Below, piece by piece: positions 51,319 through 59,716 of a stretch of 64,000 nucleotides of DNA (position 1 is the first letter of the stretch; each line of letters begins with the position of its first letter). The DNA is taken from assembly GCF_025137375.1 (NCBI RefSeq), contig NZ_CP073720.1, positions 2,628,501-2,692,500 of the forward strand, in the 5' to 3' direction. The stretch is from Dactylosporangium fulvum. GTDB lineage: Bacteria > Actinomycetota > Actinomycetes > Mycobacteriales > Micromonosporaceae. The notes beneath the pieces are model-generated. The model ran no database searches and was not told where the DNA came from. It saw only the letters and a program-made list of their open reading frames with translations. The position numbers and the translations under genes are program-made.

Positions 51319-52224
51319 GTGAAAGCAAATACCAGTTCCGCATACCCGTCCGCGCCGGCCGGGCCGGGGCTCAACGCCGCGGTCGAGCGGTATTACGACA
51401 CCACCCTCGACCTCTACGAGGACCTGTGGGGCGAGCACGTCCACCACGGCTTCTGGGACGTCGGCGAGCAGCCGGGCAACGACGCCGAGCGGCACGCGGC
51501 CACCGACCGCCTCGTCCGCGAGCTGGTCGACTTCGCCGGCATCCCGCACGGCGCCCGCGTCCTCGACGTCGGCTGCGGCATCGGCGGCCCGGCCATGTAC
51601 CTTGCCGGCCCCCTCGGCTGCACCGTCGAGGGAGTCACGCTGAGCGCCGCGCAGGCCGCCCGCGCCACCGAGAAGGCCGCCGCGGCCGGCCTCGCCGACC
51701 GGGCCAGCTTCCACCAGCGCGACGCCCTCGACAACGGCTACCCCGACGCCTCGTTCGACGCCGTCTGGGCCGTCGAGAGCCTCATGCACATCGCCGACCG
51801 GCCCGCCTTCTTCGCCGAGGCGATGCGGCTGCTGCGCCCGGGCGGCGTCCTGGCGATCGCCACCTGGTCGGTCCGCGACGGCGAGCTCACCGCCGAGGAG
51901 CACCGCCTCGTCGACCAGATCCTGCGCCACCAGGTCATGCCCAGCTTCTCGTCGCTGGAGGAGCACGAGCGCCTGGCTCACGCGGCCGGCTTCACCGGCG
52001 TCGCGTTCGCCGACTGGAGCGCCAACGTCGCCAACTCGTGGGAGCCCGGCTTCGCGCAGGTCCGGGAGCTGGACAACGGCCGGTCGATGATGCGTGACCT
52101 GGCCCGCGACCGGGGCGTCGACGTGCTCGGGTTCTTCTACGCCGGCCCGCTGATGCTCAAGGGCTTCGAAACCGGCGCCGTGACCTACGGCGCGGTGCGT
52201 GCCACAAAACCCGTCGATGGCTGA
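51319..52224 (+). CDS. SAM-dependent methyltransferase
   Basis: A 301-residue class I methyltransferase: the YYDTTLDLYEDLWGEHVHHGFW N-terminus is typical of the tocopherol/sarcosine/sugar O-methyltransferase group (RebM-like), motif I is VLDVGCGIGGPAMYLA, then WAVESLMHIADR and LLRPGGVLAIATWS. GTG 51319 has GGAGA nine bases before it and lies below the promoter. Next to a glycosyltransferase, sugar O-methylation is a good guess; methylation of the aglycone is also possible. Its stop overlaps the carrier-protein start. Confidence 0.85.
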   Translation: MKANTSSAYPSAPAGPGLNAAVERYYDTTLDLYEDLWGEHVHHGFWDVGEQPGNDAERHAATDRLVRELVDFAGIPHGARVLDVGCGIGGPAMYLAGPLGCTVEGVTLSAAQAARATEKAAAAGLADRASFHQRDALDNGYPDASFDAVWAVESLMHIADRPAFFAEAMRLLRPGGVLAIATWSVRDGELTAEEHRLVDQILRHQVMPSFSSLEEHERLAHAAGFTGVAFADWSANVANSWEPGFAQVRELDNGRSMMRDLARDRGVDVLGFFYAGPLMLKGFETGAVTYGAVRATKPVDG

Positions 52225-52486
52225 CATGCGCCCGCCGACGGTCGCCGAGCTGCTGCGGGAGGTCACCGGCGAGGACGAGGAGTGGCTGGCCGGCATCGGC
52301 CCGGCCACCCGCCTCGACGGTGACCTCTTCCTGGACAGCTTGGAGCTGCTCGCCCTCGGCGAGCGGCTGGCCACCGTCCACGGCCCGGGCGTCGACCTCG
52401 CCGGCTGGGTCGCCGGCCTCGACCTCGACCGCCTGCTCACCCTGACGGTGGGCGAGGTCACCGACTACGTCACGGCGCACACATGA
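52217..52486 (+). CDS. Acyl carrier protein (fourth)
   Basis: An 89-residue carrier protein with Ser41 in LDGDLFLDSLELLALGERL. ATG 52217 overlaps the methyltransferase stop and its own stop overlaps the glycosyltransferase start (ATGA). Being in the tailoring unit, it may hold the intermediate on which the methyltransferase or glycosyltransferase acts, or serve a condensation enzyme. Confidence 0.85.
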   Translation: MADMRPPTVAELLREVTGEDEEWLAGIGPATRLDGDLFLDSLELLALGERLATVHGPGVDLAGWVAGLDLDRLLTLTVGEVTDYVTAHT

Positions 52487-53667
52487 CGCGGTTTTTGTTT
52501 GTGTCGTTGCCGCTCACCGGGCACGTCAACCCGATGGCGGCGGTCGCCGGCGCGCTCGCGGGCCGCGGGCACGAGGTCATGTGGGCCGGGTCCGAGTCGT
52601 TCCTGCGGCCGCTCCTCGGCGAGACCGCACTGATCCACCCGATCCCGCTGCGCGCCCATCGCGGCCAGGCCGAGCGCGGCCTCGACGCGACGCGGTCGCG
52701 CTGGGAGGGGTACATCGTCCCGCACGCCAGAACCACCCGGAAAGGCATCGAGGCGGCCGTCGACGCGTTCGGCCCCGACCTGCTCGTCGTCGACCAGCAC
52801 GCGATCGCCGGAGCGATCGTCGCGCACGCCAGGGGCCTGCGCTGGGCGAGCGTCGCGCCGACGACCATGGAGCTCACCCGGCCGTTCCGCCGATCGTTGC
52901 CGCGGGTCGAGGCATGGATCGAGGGGCAGCTGGCGGGCGCCTGGACCGCCGCCGGCCTGCCCGGGGAACCGCCGCACGACCTGCGGTTCTCGCCGCACGG
53001 GCTGGTCGCCTTCACCGCCGGCGCCCTGGCCGGCGACCCCGCCGACCTGCCGGCGAACGCGGTGCTCGTCGGCCCGGCCCTCGCCGGCCGTGGGCCCGAT
53101 CCCGACTTCCCGATCGACTGGCTCGACCCCGGACGCCGGCACGTGCTGGTCACCATGGGCACCCTGTCGATGGACCTGGCCAAGGGCTTCTACCAGCGCA
53201 TGGTCGACGCCCTGGAGCCGCTCGGCGACCGGCTGCAGGCCGTGGTCGTCGCGCCGGACGGGACCATCACCGACCCGCCCGCGCACCTGCTGGTGCGCCG
53301 CCGCGTGCCGGTCCTCGACCTGCTGCCGCATCTGCACGCCGTGGTCGCCCACGGCGGGCTGAACACGGTCTCCGAGGCGCTCGTCCACGGCGTGCCGCTG
53401 CTCGTCGCCCCGATCAAGGGCGACCAGGCGCTCAACGGCAGCGCCGTCGCGGCGGCCGGCGCCGGGATGCGGATCTCCTTCGACCACATCCGCCCGGCGC
53501 GACTGCGCGCCGCCCTGCTGGCGCTGCTCGACGAGCCGTCCTACGCGGCCGCGGCCCGTGAGCTCGGCGCCACGCTGTCGGCCGGCGGAGGCGCGGACGC
53601 GGCAGCCGCGCACCTGGAGCGTCTGGCCGGCGAGACGGCCCGCGAGAAGGCCCACGACAAGGATTGA
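52483..53667 (+). CDS. GT1-family glycosyltransferase
   Basis: A 394-residue GT-B enzyme of the macrolide/MGT-like group: FVSLPLTGHVNPMAAVAGALAGRGHEV at the N-terminus and the nucleotide-sugar signature VVAHGGLNTVSEALVHGVPLL followed by PIKGDQALNG. It transfers a sugar from an NDP-sugar to a small-molecule acceptor. No deoxysugar genes are in the window, so the sugar comes from elsewhere (for example glucose or a shared pool). It is co-translated with the carrier protein. Confidence 0.92.
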   Translation: MTRFLFVSLPLTGHVNPMAAVAGALAGRGHEVMWAGSESFLRPLLGETALIHPIPLRAHRGQAERGLDATRSRWEGYIVPHARTTRKGIEAAVDAFGPDLLVVDQHAIAGAIVAHARGLRWASVAPTTMELTRPFRRSLPRVEAWIEGQLAGAWTAAGLPGEPPHDLRFSPHGLVAFTAGALAGDPADLPANAVLVGPALAGRGPDPDFPIDWLDPGRRHVLVTMGTLSMDLAKGFYQRMVDALEPLGDRLQAVVVAPDGTITDPPAHLLVRRRVPVLDLLPHLHAVVAHGGLNTVSEALVHGVPLLVAPIKGDQALNGSAVAAAGAGMRISFDHIRPARLRAALLALLDEPSYAAAARELGATLSAGGGADAAAAHLERLAGETAREKAHDKD

Positions 53668-53677
53668 GAGCGAGCTC

Positions 53678-54442
53678 GTGAAAGTACTGCGCGACACCTG
53701 GCTGATCTTCCAACGAAACCTCCTGCTGATGGTCCGCTCGCCGCTGTGGGTCTTCCTCGGCATCGCGCAGCCGGTGGTGTACCTGATCCTCTTCACCCCG
53801 CTGCTCAAGCCGGCGCTGGCGTCGCTGGGCACCGACTCGATGCTCGGCGCCTACCGGGTCTACGTGCCCGGCATGCTCATCGCCCTGGCCATCGGCGGCG
53901 GCCTCTACGTCGGCTTCGGCCTGCTCGGCGACCTCGCCAACGGCGTCATCGAGCGGTCCCGGGTGACCACCGTCAGCCGGGTGGCGCTGCTGCTCGGCCG
54001 CTCGCTGCGCGACATGGTGACGGTGCTCGTCCAGTCGATCATCATCACCGTCCTGTCGCTGCCGTTCGGCCTGATCACCAAAATCGGCAACATCCTGCTC
54101 GGCTACGCGCTTCTCGCGTTGTGCAGCCTCGCCGCGGCGTCGATCTCGTACGGCATCGCGATCAAGGTGAACAACCCGAACGTGCTCGGGCAGGTCATCA
54201 ACAACGTCGCCCAGCCGCTGATGCTGCTGTCCGGCACGCTGCTGCCGCTGGCCCTGGCCCCGCTGTGGCTGCGCACGCTCGCCGACTGGAACCCGTTCAA
54301 CTGGGCCGTCACCGGCATGCGCGCGCTCTACGCCGGCAACCCGGGCGACGCCAGCGTCTGGAAGAGCCTGATCATCTGCGGGGTGCTCGTCGTGGTGGCG
54401 GTCGGCTGGTCGGCCCGCTCGTTCGCGCGCTCGGTCCGGTAA
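53678..54442 (+). CDS. ABC-2 type export permease
   Basis: A 254-residue membrane protein with six hydrophobic segments and the ABC-2 signature region (VNNPNVLGQVINNVAQPLMLLSG then P and W residues at ADWNPFNWAVTGMR), similar to DrrB-type drug exporters. GTG 53678 follows a modest GAGAG. With the ATPase encoded next, it should export the glycosylated product and give self-resistance. Confidence 0.9.
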   Translation: MKVLRDTWLIFQRNLLLMVRSPLWVFLGIAQPVVYLILFTPLLKPALASLGTDSMLGAYRVYVPGMLIALAIGGGLYVGFGLLGDLANGVIERSRVTTVSRVALLLGRSLRDMVTVLVQSIIITVLSLPFGLITKIGNILLGYALLALCSLAAASISYGIAIKVNNPNVLGQVINNVAQPLMLLSGTLLPLALAPLWLRTLADWNPFNWAVTGMRALYAGNPGDASVWKSLIICGVLVVVAVGWSARSFARSVR

Positions 54443-54451
54443 GGAGCTCTC

Positions 54452-55411
54452 ATGATCAAGACCAAGGGTCTCAAGAAGTCCTACAAGACGAAGCACAAGC
54501 GGCAGACGGTCAGTGTCGACGCGGTCAAGGGCGTCGACCTCGACGTCGCCGAGGGCGAGATCTTCGGCTTCCTCGGCCCGAACGGCGCAGGCAAGACCAC
54601 CACGCTGCGGATGCTTGCCACGCTGATCCCGCCCGACGACGGTGAGGCCACGATCGCCGGGCACAACCTGCGCACGGACCAGGCCGCGGTACGGCGCAGC
54701 ATCGGCTTCGTCGCGCAGGGCGGCGGTACCTCCGACGACGTCACCGCGCGCGAGGAGCTGATCCTGCAGGCCCGCATGTACGGCATGGGCAAGGCCGAGG
54801 CGGCCAAGCGGGCCGAGGAGGCGCTCGCCGCGTTCGACCTGACCGAGTACGCCGACCGCAAGTGCAAGACGTACTCGGGCGGCCAGCGCCGGCGGGTCGA
54901 CATCGCGCTGGGCATCATCCACAAGCCGCAGGTGTTGTTCCTGGACGAGCCGACGAGCGGGCTCGACCCGCAGAGCCGGGCCCACATGTGGGACGAGATC
55001 CGCCGGCTGCGCGCCGACGGCATGACGGTCTTCATCACCACGCACTACCTCGACGAGGCCGACGTCCTGTGCGACCGGATCGCCATCATCGACCACGGCG
55101 AGATCGTCGCGGAGGGCACGCCCGACGAGCTGAAGCGGGAGATCTCCGGTGACGTGGTGACGGTGGGCGTATCTCAGGAGAACGCGGAACGGGCCGCGGA
55201 GACGCTGAAGGACCAGCCGTTCGCCCGGGGCGTGGAGGTGCGCGACGACGGCGAGCTGCGGCTCAACGTCGACGCGGGCGACACCGCGATCCCGCAGATC
55301 ATGCGCACCCTGGAGGGCAACGGCATCGCGCTGTCCACGATCGAGCTGCACCGCCCGACTCTGGACGACGTCTTCCTGACCAAGACCGGCCGCTCCCTGC
55401 GCGAGTCCTGA
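54452..55411 (+). CDS. ABC exporter ATPase (DrrA-like)
   Basis: A 319-residue ATP-binding subunit: Walker A GPNGAGKTTT, signature YSGGQRRRVDIALG, Walker B VLFLDEP, and the His switch TTHYLDEAD. The C-terminal LHRPTLDDVFLTKTGRSL is the drug-exporter extension seen in DrrA. Its start is 10 bp after the permease. A perfect palindromic terminator follows. Confidence 0.93.
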   Translation: MIKTKGLKKSYKTKHKRQTVSVDAVKGVDLDVAEGEIFGFLGPNGAGKTTTLRMLATLIPPDDGEATIAGHNLRTDQAAVRRSIGFVAQGGGTSDDVTAREELILQARMYGMGKAEAAKRAEEALAAFDLTEYADRKCKTYSGGQRRRVDIALGIIHKPQVLFLDEPTSGLDPQSRAHMWDEIRRLRADGMTVFITTHYLDEADVLCDRIAIIDHGEIVAEGTPDELKREISGDVVTVGVSQENAERAAETLKDQPFARGVEVRDDGELRLNVDAGDTAIPQIMRTLEGNGIALSTIELHRPTLDDVFLTKTGRSLRES

Positions 55412-55420
55412 CGGCTCCGC

Positions 55421-55454
55421 TTCCGCCCTCCGGCCGCGCGGCCGGAGGGCGGAA
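55421..55454. terminator. Perfect 34-bp palindromic terminator
   Basis: TTCCGCCCTCCGGCCGC is followed at once by its exact reverse complement: a 17-bp stem with no spare loop bases on paper. It separates the convergent exporter and condensation genes and should stop both transcripts. Confidence 0.9.
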
Positions 55455-55463
55455 CGGCCGTGC

Positions 55464-56726
55464 TCACAGGGGGTGAGCGGACAGGGCCTCCGCCAGCGTC
55501 GACTGGATCGACGTCAGGGCGCGATCCAGCGTGTCCCGGTCCCAGCCGGAGCGGTTGACGCGCACGACGAGGTCGAGGCTGGTCAGGCCCCTGGCGATGA
55601 CGTAGAAGCCCGGGCCGGTCGAGCGCGCCGGTTCGTACCACTCCAGCGACGGCCGCACCATGGTGTCCTCGGACGGGAAGCCCGGCGGGGCCAGGATCGG
55701 GTTGTAGTAGTAGCCCGGGTCCACCGGCGGGTCCTGCCGCTCCTGCTCGGCGCGGATCGCGAGGATGGCGTCGGGGGAGCAGACGCCGTTCTTGAGTGCC
55801 TGGAACGTCTTCCAGTGCACCTTCGGCACGATCGCGTCGAACGGCTCGGCCGGGTCGAGGTCCAGCACCAGCGGGGTCCACTGGTTGAGGCTGGTCACGA
55901 CACCGGCGTGCTGCTCGTCGAAGCGGTTGGACGACATGGGGAACAGCAGCTGGGCGTTTTCGGCGGTGACCTCGCGCAGGGCCCGGTAGTAGGCGGTCAG
56001 GACCAGGCTGGCGAGGGTCACGTCGTGTTTCGCCGCGCCCTCGTGGGCGTGGGGCATCGGGATGCCGGTGTGCAGCGTCGCGCCGAGCGGCGACCCTTGT
56101 CGCGCGCCGGTCGCCAGGCGGGGCGCGGCGGCGAGCGTGCGGCGCCAGTACCGCTCGGCGGTGCGCAGCCGGCCGCTGCCCTCCTCGCCCTGCTGGTCGA
56201 TCGCCATCTCCAGGGGTCCGCGTGCGGGCGGCAACTCGGCGCCGCGCAGCAGCTGCTCGAAGTCCTCGCGCATGACCAGGACGGCGACGCCGTCGGCCGC
56301 CATGTGGTTGATCACGAGCAGTACCTGCACCGGCGCGCCGTCGCCGGTGAGAATCCAGGCCCGCCAGGGCAGCTCGCAGGTGGCGTCGATGGCCCGCTGG
56401 AGCTGCGCGGACTCCATGGCCTCCCGCTCGGCGACGGCGGCGGTGCCCTGCCGGACGCGGTCGCGCACCTCCGCGGCGGTGTCGACCGCGATACGCTGCC
56501 GGGGGAAGCCGGCGGCGTCGACGTCGAACGTGGTGCGCAGCGAGCCGTGCCGCATGCCGAGCGCGCCGAGCGCGTCCCAGACCTGCTCCTCGGCCCAGTC
56601 CCCGGCCGGCAGATCCCAGACGAAGACCAGGTTGGCCTCCCAGCGCCGCTCCGGCGGCATCTTCTCGATGTCACGCCAGACCGAGAGCTGACCGACCGTC
56701 GCCGGGAACGTCACATCGCCGGACAC
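55464..56726 (-). CDS. Stand-alone condensation-domain protein (copy 3, divergent type)
   Basis: A 420-residue condensation protein: ATVGQLSVWRDIEKM, RHGSLRTTF, the active-site segment VINHMAADGVAV (catalytic His, Asp and Gly present, first His replaced by Asn), MSSNRFDEQHAG, and QWTPLVLDL. It is distinct from copies 1, 2 and 4: it lacks their FNDRR signature. GTG 56726 follows GGAGG by six bases. It is convergent with the exporter unit. A role in joining an acyl or amino-acyl group to the growing product is likely by family. Confidence 0.88.
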   Translation of the reverse strand: MSGDVTFPATVGQLSVWRDIEKMPPERRWEANLVFVWDLPAGDWAEEQVWDALGALGMRHGSLRTTFDVDAAGFPRQRIAVDTAAEVRDRVRQGTAAVAEREAMESAQLQRAIDATCELPWRAWILTGDGAPVQVLLVINHMAADGVAVLVMREDFEQLLRGAELPPARGPLEMAIDQQGEEGSGRLRTAERYWRRTLAAAPRLATGARQGSPLGATLHTGIPMPHAHEGAAKHDVTLASLVLTAYYRALREVTAENAQLLFPMSSNRFDEQHAGVVTSLNQWTPLVLDLDPAEPFDAIVPKVHWKTFQALKNGVCSPDAILAIRAEQERQDPPVDPGYYYNPILAPPGFPSEDTMVRPSLEWYEPARSTGPGFYVIARGLTSLDLVVRVNRSGWDRDTLDRALTSIQSTLAEALSAHPL

Positions 56727-57391
56727 GAATGCCTCCAGAAGCGGAGTGGGTGGGATTGGGCTGGGGAGCTGGGGCAGGGGAGGGCGGGAGCGGAACGGGG
56801 CGAACGAGGGCAGCGAAGCGCGCGGCACCCGGCGCGGCCCGAGCGCGGCCCGGGGCGTGATCCGGAGCGTGATCCGGAGCGCGGCACTCAACGCGGCCCG
56901 GTTCGCGGCCCGGTTCGCGGCCCTGCTGGGGCCCGGGTTGCGGCCCCGAGCGCAGCCTGAAGTGCGAGAGCGAGCGCAGCGGGTGGTGGCGGGCGGCCGG
57001 CGGGGTTCGGCCGCTGACCGCCCGCGGTCCGTGCACGGGCACGGGGAACCGCCCTGCGAGCCGAGGGACCCCGTAGGGCGAAAGGGGAATTCTGCGCCGG
57101 AAGCCGGTGGCCGGCGGACGCCGCTCGAGGCCGTGCCACGGCCGGGCCGTGGCGGCGCACGCCGCAGCGACGCAGGGCAGCGGCCGACACCCGCGCCCCA
57201 GCGGCACCGGCGATCCGGCGCCAGTGCCTCAGCGCCAGCGCTTCAGCCGCCCGGCGCCTCGGCACCCAACGGCATCGGCGATCCGGCACCTATGCCTCGG
57301 CCGCCCTGGCACCTCGGCCGCCCTGGCCGCCCTGGCGCTTCAACGCCCGGCCGGCATCCGGCTGCTCACCTTGGCTGCTCGACCCGGCGGC
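56727..57391. other. Repeat-rich, apparently non-coding spacer
   Basis: About 665 bp of very GC-rich sequence full of short imperfect direct repeats: GCGGCCCG and GTGATCCGGAGC around 56840-56920, CCGCCCTGG and CTCGGCCGCCCTGG near 57295-57340, GGCGATCCGGC at about 57210 and 57270. Frames on both strands give low-complexity Arg/Pro/Ala products. It lies downstream of the VSGR-peptide gene and upstream of the condensation gene on the same strand. It may be a long transcribed leader or decayed DNA. Confidence 0.5.
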
Positions 57392-57523
57392 TCAGCCGCC
57401 GGAGACGACACGGCCCGAAACGACCCGGCGGCCCGAGACCACCCGGCCCGAAACAACGCGGCCCGAGACCGCCCGGCCCGAGACGGCCCGGCCGGACACG
57501 ACGCGCTTTGCGGTGTTCGGCAT
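57392..57523 (-). CDS. 43-residue VSGR-repeat peptide
   Basis: ATG 57523 is preceded by GGAGGAGGTGA, a near-perfect match to the 16S anti-Shine-Dalgarno, at ideal distance; this is why I call so short a frame a gene. The peptide has a hepta-residue start (MPNTAKR) and then a block of VVSGR/AVSGR pentapeptides repeated about seven times, ending VVSGG. It is basic and has no hydrophobic segment. No family was recognised. It lies 665 bp upstream of, and on the same strand as, condensation copy 3. Possible roles are a multi-core precursor peptide cut at Arg, a nucleic-acid-binding peptide, or a translated leader. Confidence 0.6.
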   Translation of the reverse strand: MPNTAKRVVSGRAVSGRAVSGRVVSGRVVSGRRVVSGRVVSGG

Positions 57524-57738
57524 GTTCACCTCCTCCATATCAATCCGCACCTCACAGCGCGATATGAATGCGCGGCGCAAGAAGGGGCGCCGACGCCGGC
57601 CATAACCGATCCACTGCCGTCCATGGCCGCCAGAAGCATCACCCCGGCCTTTGCCGCGTGTCAACCGCAGGCATAACGGTTTCGTCGACTTTCAATGTGT
57701 TTCTGCGCGATCCCCGCGCATTCCACGAGAATTGGACA

Positions 57739-57750
57739 TAACGATCGTTA
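57739..57750. promoter_or_regulatory. 12-bp palindrome TAACGATCGTTA
   Basis: A perfect 12-bp palindrome stands where the -35 of the TAAGAT promoter would lie (57744-57749). A dimeric repressor binding here would control condensation copy 4. AACC/GGTT half-sites follow directly. Confidence 0.5.
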
Positions 57751-57953
57751 AACCGGACATTCGGGTTAAGATTGGAGTTGATCAATGACTACCCCTTTCG
57801 GTCGGACGCATTCGGCCGTTAGGCTTCGCGGCAGTCTCCGGACGCCGACCCCGCACTCGCTTTCCCGGGTGCGGACGTTGGTCGTCAGCGTCCGAACGAG
57901 TTTGGTCGGCTCGGACGCCGGCGAAACGGACCTGCCTGCGAGGGAGGTGCGAA

Positions 57954-57989
57954 ATGAAGGGTGCTGCCCTGCGTGGGGCCCGACTCTGA
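57954..57989 (+). CDS. 11-codon upstream open reading frame with strong ribosome site
   Basis: AGGGAGGTGCGAA precedes ATG 57954, a better ribosome site than that of the downstream gene. The frame is MKGAALRGARL and stops at 57989, 165 bp before condensation copy 4. It may be a translated leader that tunes downstream expression, or the ruined start of a former gene. No amino acid is clearly over-represented except Ala, Gly, Leu and Arg. Confidence 0.4.
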   Translation: MKGAALRGARL

Positions 57990-58154
57990 GTCGGAGCCGA
58001 CGTCCGGCGGCCGGCGGGGAGGACCCGGCGGCCGCCGGCACCACCAGACCGACAGTTCCGCTCCGGCGGTGCCGACCGGGCAAGTGCGAGGGATCACGGG
58101 GGATCCGGAAGCGGCCACAGCCGGTACCGAATCCGAAAGAGGATCAGACGCATC

Positions 58155-59507
58155 ATGGTCGAAACTGCAACGGCGCAGCGCCTCCCGGTCCGGTTCGCGG
58201 GGGAGGGTTCCGGGGTCGAGGACCTCACCTGGGGTCAATGGGCGGCCTGGGGATCCATGCAGATCAGCGGCGAGGCCGACTGGGCCGGCGGGACCATGCC
58301 GCTGACCGACGGGCAGACCGTCGAGGAGATCACCCGCCTGCTGGCGTTCATCATGAGCCGGCACCAGTCGCTGCGCACCCGGCTGCGGCTCGACGCGGAC
58401 GGCACGCCCAGGCAGGAGCTCTCGGCGTCCGGCGAGGTGCACCTCGAGGTCGTCGACGCCGGCGGCCGCGACCCGGCGGAGGTCGCCGAGGAGGTGCGCG
58501 AGCGATACGAGACGGCGCCGTTCGACGTCGAGCACGACTGGCCGGTGCGGATGGCGGTGGTCTGCCGTGACGGCGTGGCCGCCCACTTCGTCGCGATCTA
58601 CTCGCACCTGGCCATCGACGGGTACGGTATCGCGGCGCTCGCCGCCGACCTGGCCAACTTCGACCGCGCGACGGGCCGGCACCTCACGCCGGTCGCCGCT
58701 CTCCAGCCCTTCGAACTGGTTCGGCAGCAGCGCTCACGAGCCGCGCTGCGGCAGCAGGCGATGTCCCTGCGGCACTGGGAGCGGCACCTGCGCACGGTCA
58801 CGCCGCACCGGTTCCGGCCCGTGGCGGTGCGCTCCGAGCCGCGCTACTGGGAGGCGAGCTACCGGTCGCCCGCGCTGTTCCTGGCCCTCGACGTCGTGGC
58901 CGGACGGGCGAAGGTGCACAGCGGGGCGGTCCTGCTCGCCGCCTACGCGATCATGCTGTCCCGGATGTCCGGCGACCCGCGCAGCGTGGTGCGGACGCTC
59001 GTGAGCAACCGATTCCGCCCGGGATTCCAGGAGTCCGTGGCCGGGGTGGCGCAGAGTGCGTTGTGCGTCGTCGACACGGCCGGCGCCGACTTCGACGAGG
59101 TCGTGGCCCGGGCCTGGAAGAGCCAGCTGTCGGCGGGCATGCACGCCTACTACGACCCCCGGGAGCTGTGGGCCCTGATCGACCGGGTCGCGGCCGAGCG
59201 TGGCGCCGAATTTGACCTCACCTGCTATTTCAATGATCGACGTAGGTCATTGTCGCAATCATCCGATCGTGTGACGGTCACATCCGTGGAACTTTCGTCG
59301 GCGCTGCGGGAAAGCCGGCTGCGGTGGGGCAGGAAGTCGAACACCCCCGACGTGACGTGCTTCCTACACGTCAACCCGGTGCCGGACACGATCGACCTGA
59401 CCTTGCGGGTCGACACGGACTACGTTTCGCCGGACGATCTGGCCAACTGTCTGCGTGGAATCGAGGAACTGGTTGTCGGCGCCGCCTGGCCGGACCGCCT
59501 TGCGTGA
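58155..59507 (+). CDS. Stand-alone condensation-domain protein (copy 4)
   Basis: A 450-residue condensation protein of the same subfamily as copies 1 and 2: DLTWGQWAAWGSMQ, FIMSRHQSLRTRLRL, the active-site segment AIYSHLAIDGYGI (Ser for the first His, catalytic His, Asp and Gly kept), LVSNRFRPGFQESVAGVAQ and CYFNDRRRS. ATG 58155 has GAGGAT about 10 bases upstream. Its stop overlaps a possible TTG start of a degraded fifth copy. Acyl transfer between carrier protein and amine or alcohol is expected. Confidence 0.9.
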   Translation: MVETATAQRLPVRFAGEGSGVEDLTWGQWAAWGSMQISGEADWAGGTMPLTDGQTVEEITRLLAFIMSRHQSLRTRLRLDADGTPRQELSASGEVHLEVVDAGGRDPAEVAEEVRERYETAPFDVEHDWPVRMAVVCRDGVAAHFVAIYSHLAIDGYGIAALAADLANFDRATGRHLTPVAALQPFELVRQQRSRAALRQQAMSLRHWERHLRTVTPHRFRPVAVRSEPRYWEASYRSPALFLALDVVAGRAKVHSGAVLLAAYAIMLSRMSGDPRSVVRTLVSNRFRPGFQESVAGVAQSALCVVDTAGADFDEVVARAWKSQLSAGMHAYYDPRELWALIDRVAAERGAEFDLTCYFNDRRRSLSQSSDRVTVTSVELSSALRESRLRWGRKSNTPDVTCFLHVNPVPDTIDLTLRVDTDYVSPDDLANCLRGIEELVVGAAWPDRLA

Positions 59508-59716
59508 CATCAGTCGAATCGCGGTGCCCTTCCGCGGGAAGGCGCCGGGACCGGCGAACTGACCTGGGGGCGGCGGGAGATCTGGCGCATCGGGCGCACG
59601 CTACCGCACGCCCCCGATGCGACATTGACCGAGTTCACGACGTTGCTGGCCTGTCTGGTCAGTCGCCACCAACCGGAGTCGGCCGCGGTGACGGCCGCGC
59701 TGTGCCGGGACCGGGG
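59500..59716 (+). pseudogene. Remnant of a fifth condensation-domain gene
   Basis: A frame starting at TTG 59500, overlapping the stop of copy 4, encodes RDISRIAVPFRGK and then hits a stop. One base out of register, the sequence continues GTGELTWGRREIWRIGRTLP and later LLACLVSRHQPES, matching the N-terminal 70 residues of copies 1, 2 and 4 (xLTWGQ...MSRHQSLRT). Adding one G to the GGG run near 59537 would restore EG(A/S)GTGELTW. The rest of the gene is gone; the convergent oxidase gene begins its 3' end at 59717. This is a frameshifted, truncated tandem duplicate. Confidence 0.8.

Larger units (their letters stand above)
57524..58154. other. Promoter and leader region of condensation copy 4 and the VSGR peptide
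   Basis: The part 57530-57790 is the most A/T-rich stretch of the window and should hold divergent promoters. TAAGAT (57767-57772) is a possible -10 for the plus strand. From 57790 on it is a transcribed leader of some 370 bp with a tiny frame (separate entry). ATG 57785 opens a long frame that runs into condensation copy 4 in another frame; its arginine-rich product is not convincing. Confidence 0.55.

Noticed and set aside
56727..57391. Repeat-rich spacer considered as an integrated element or insertion sequence end
   Set aside because: No transposase frame, terminal inverted repeats or target duplication were found.
57785..58570. A 261-codon frame on the plus strand starting at ATG 57785
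   Set aside because: It overlaps condensation copy 4 in another frame and has an Arg/Gly/Pro-rich product; only the start has a modest GGAG.
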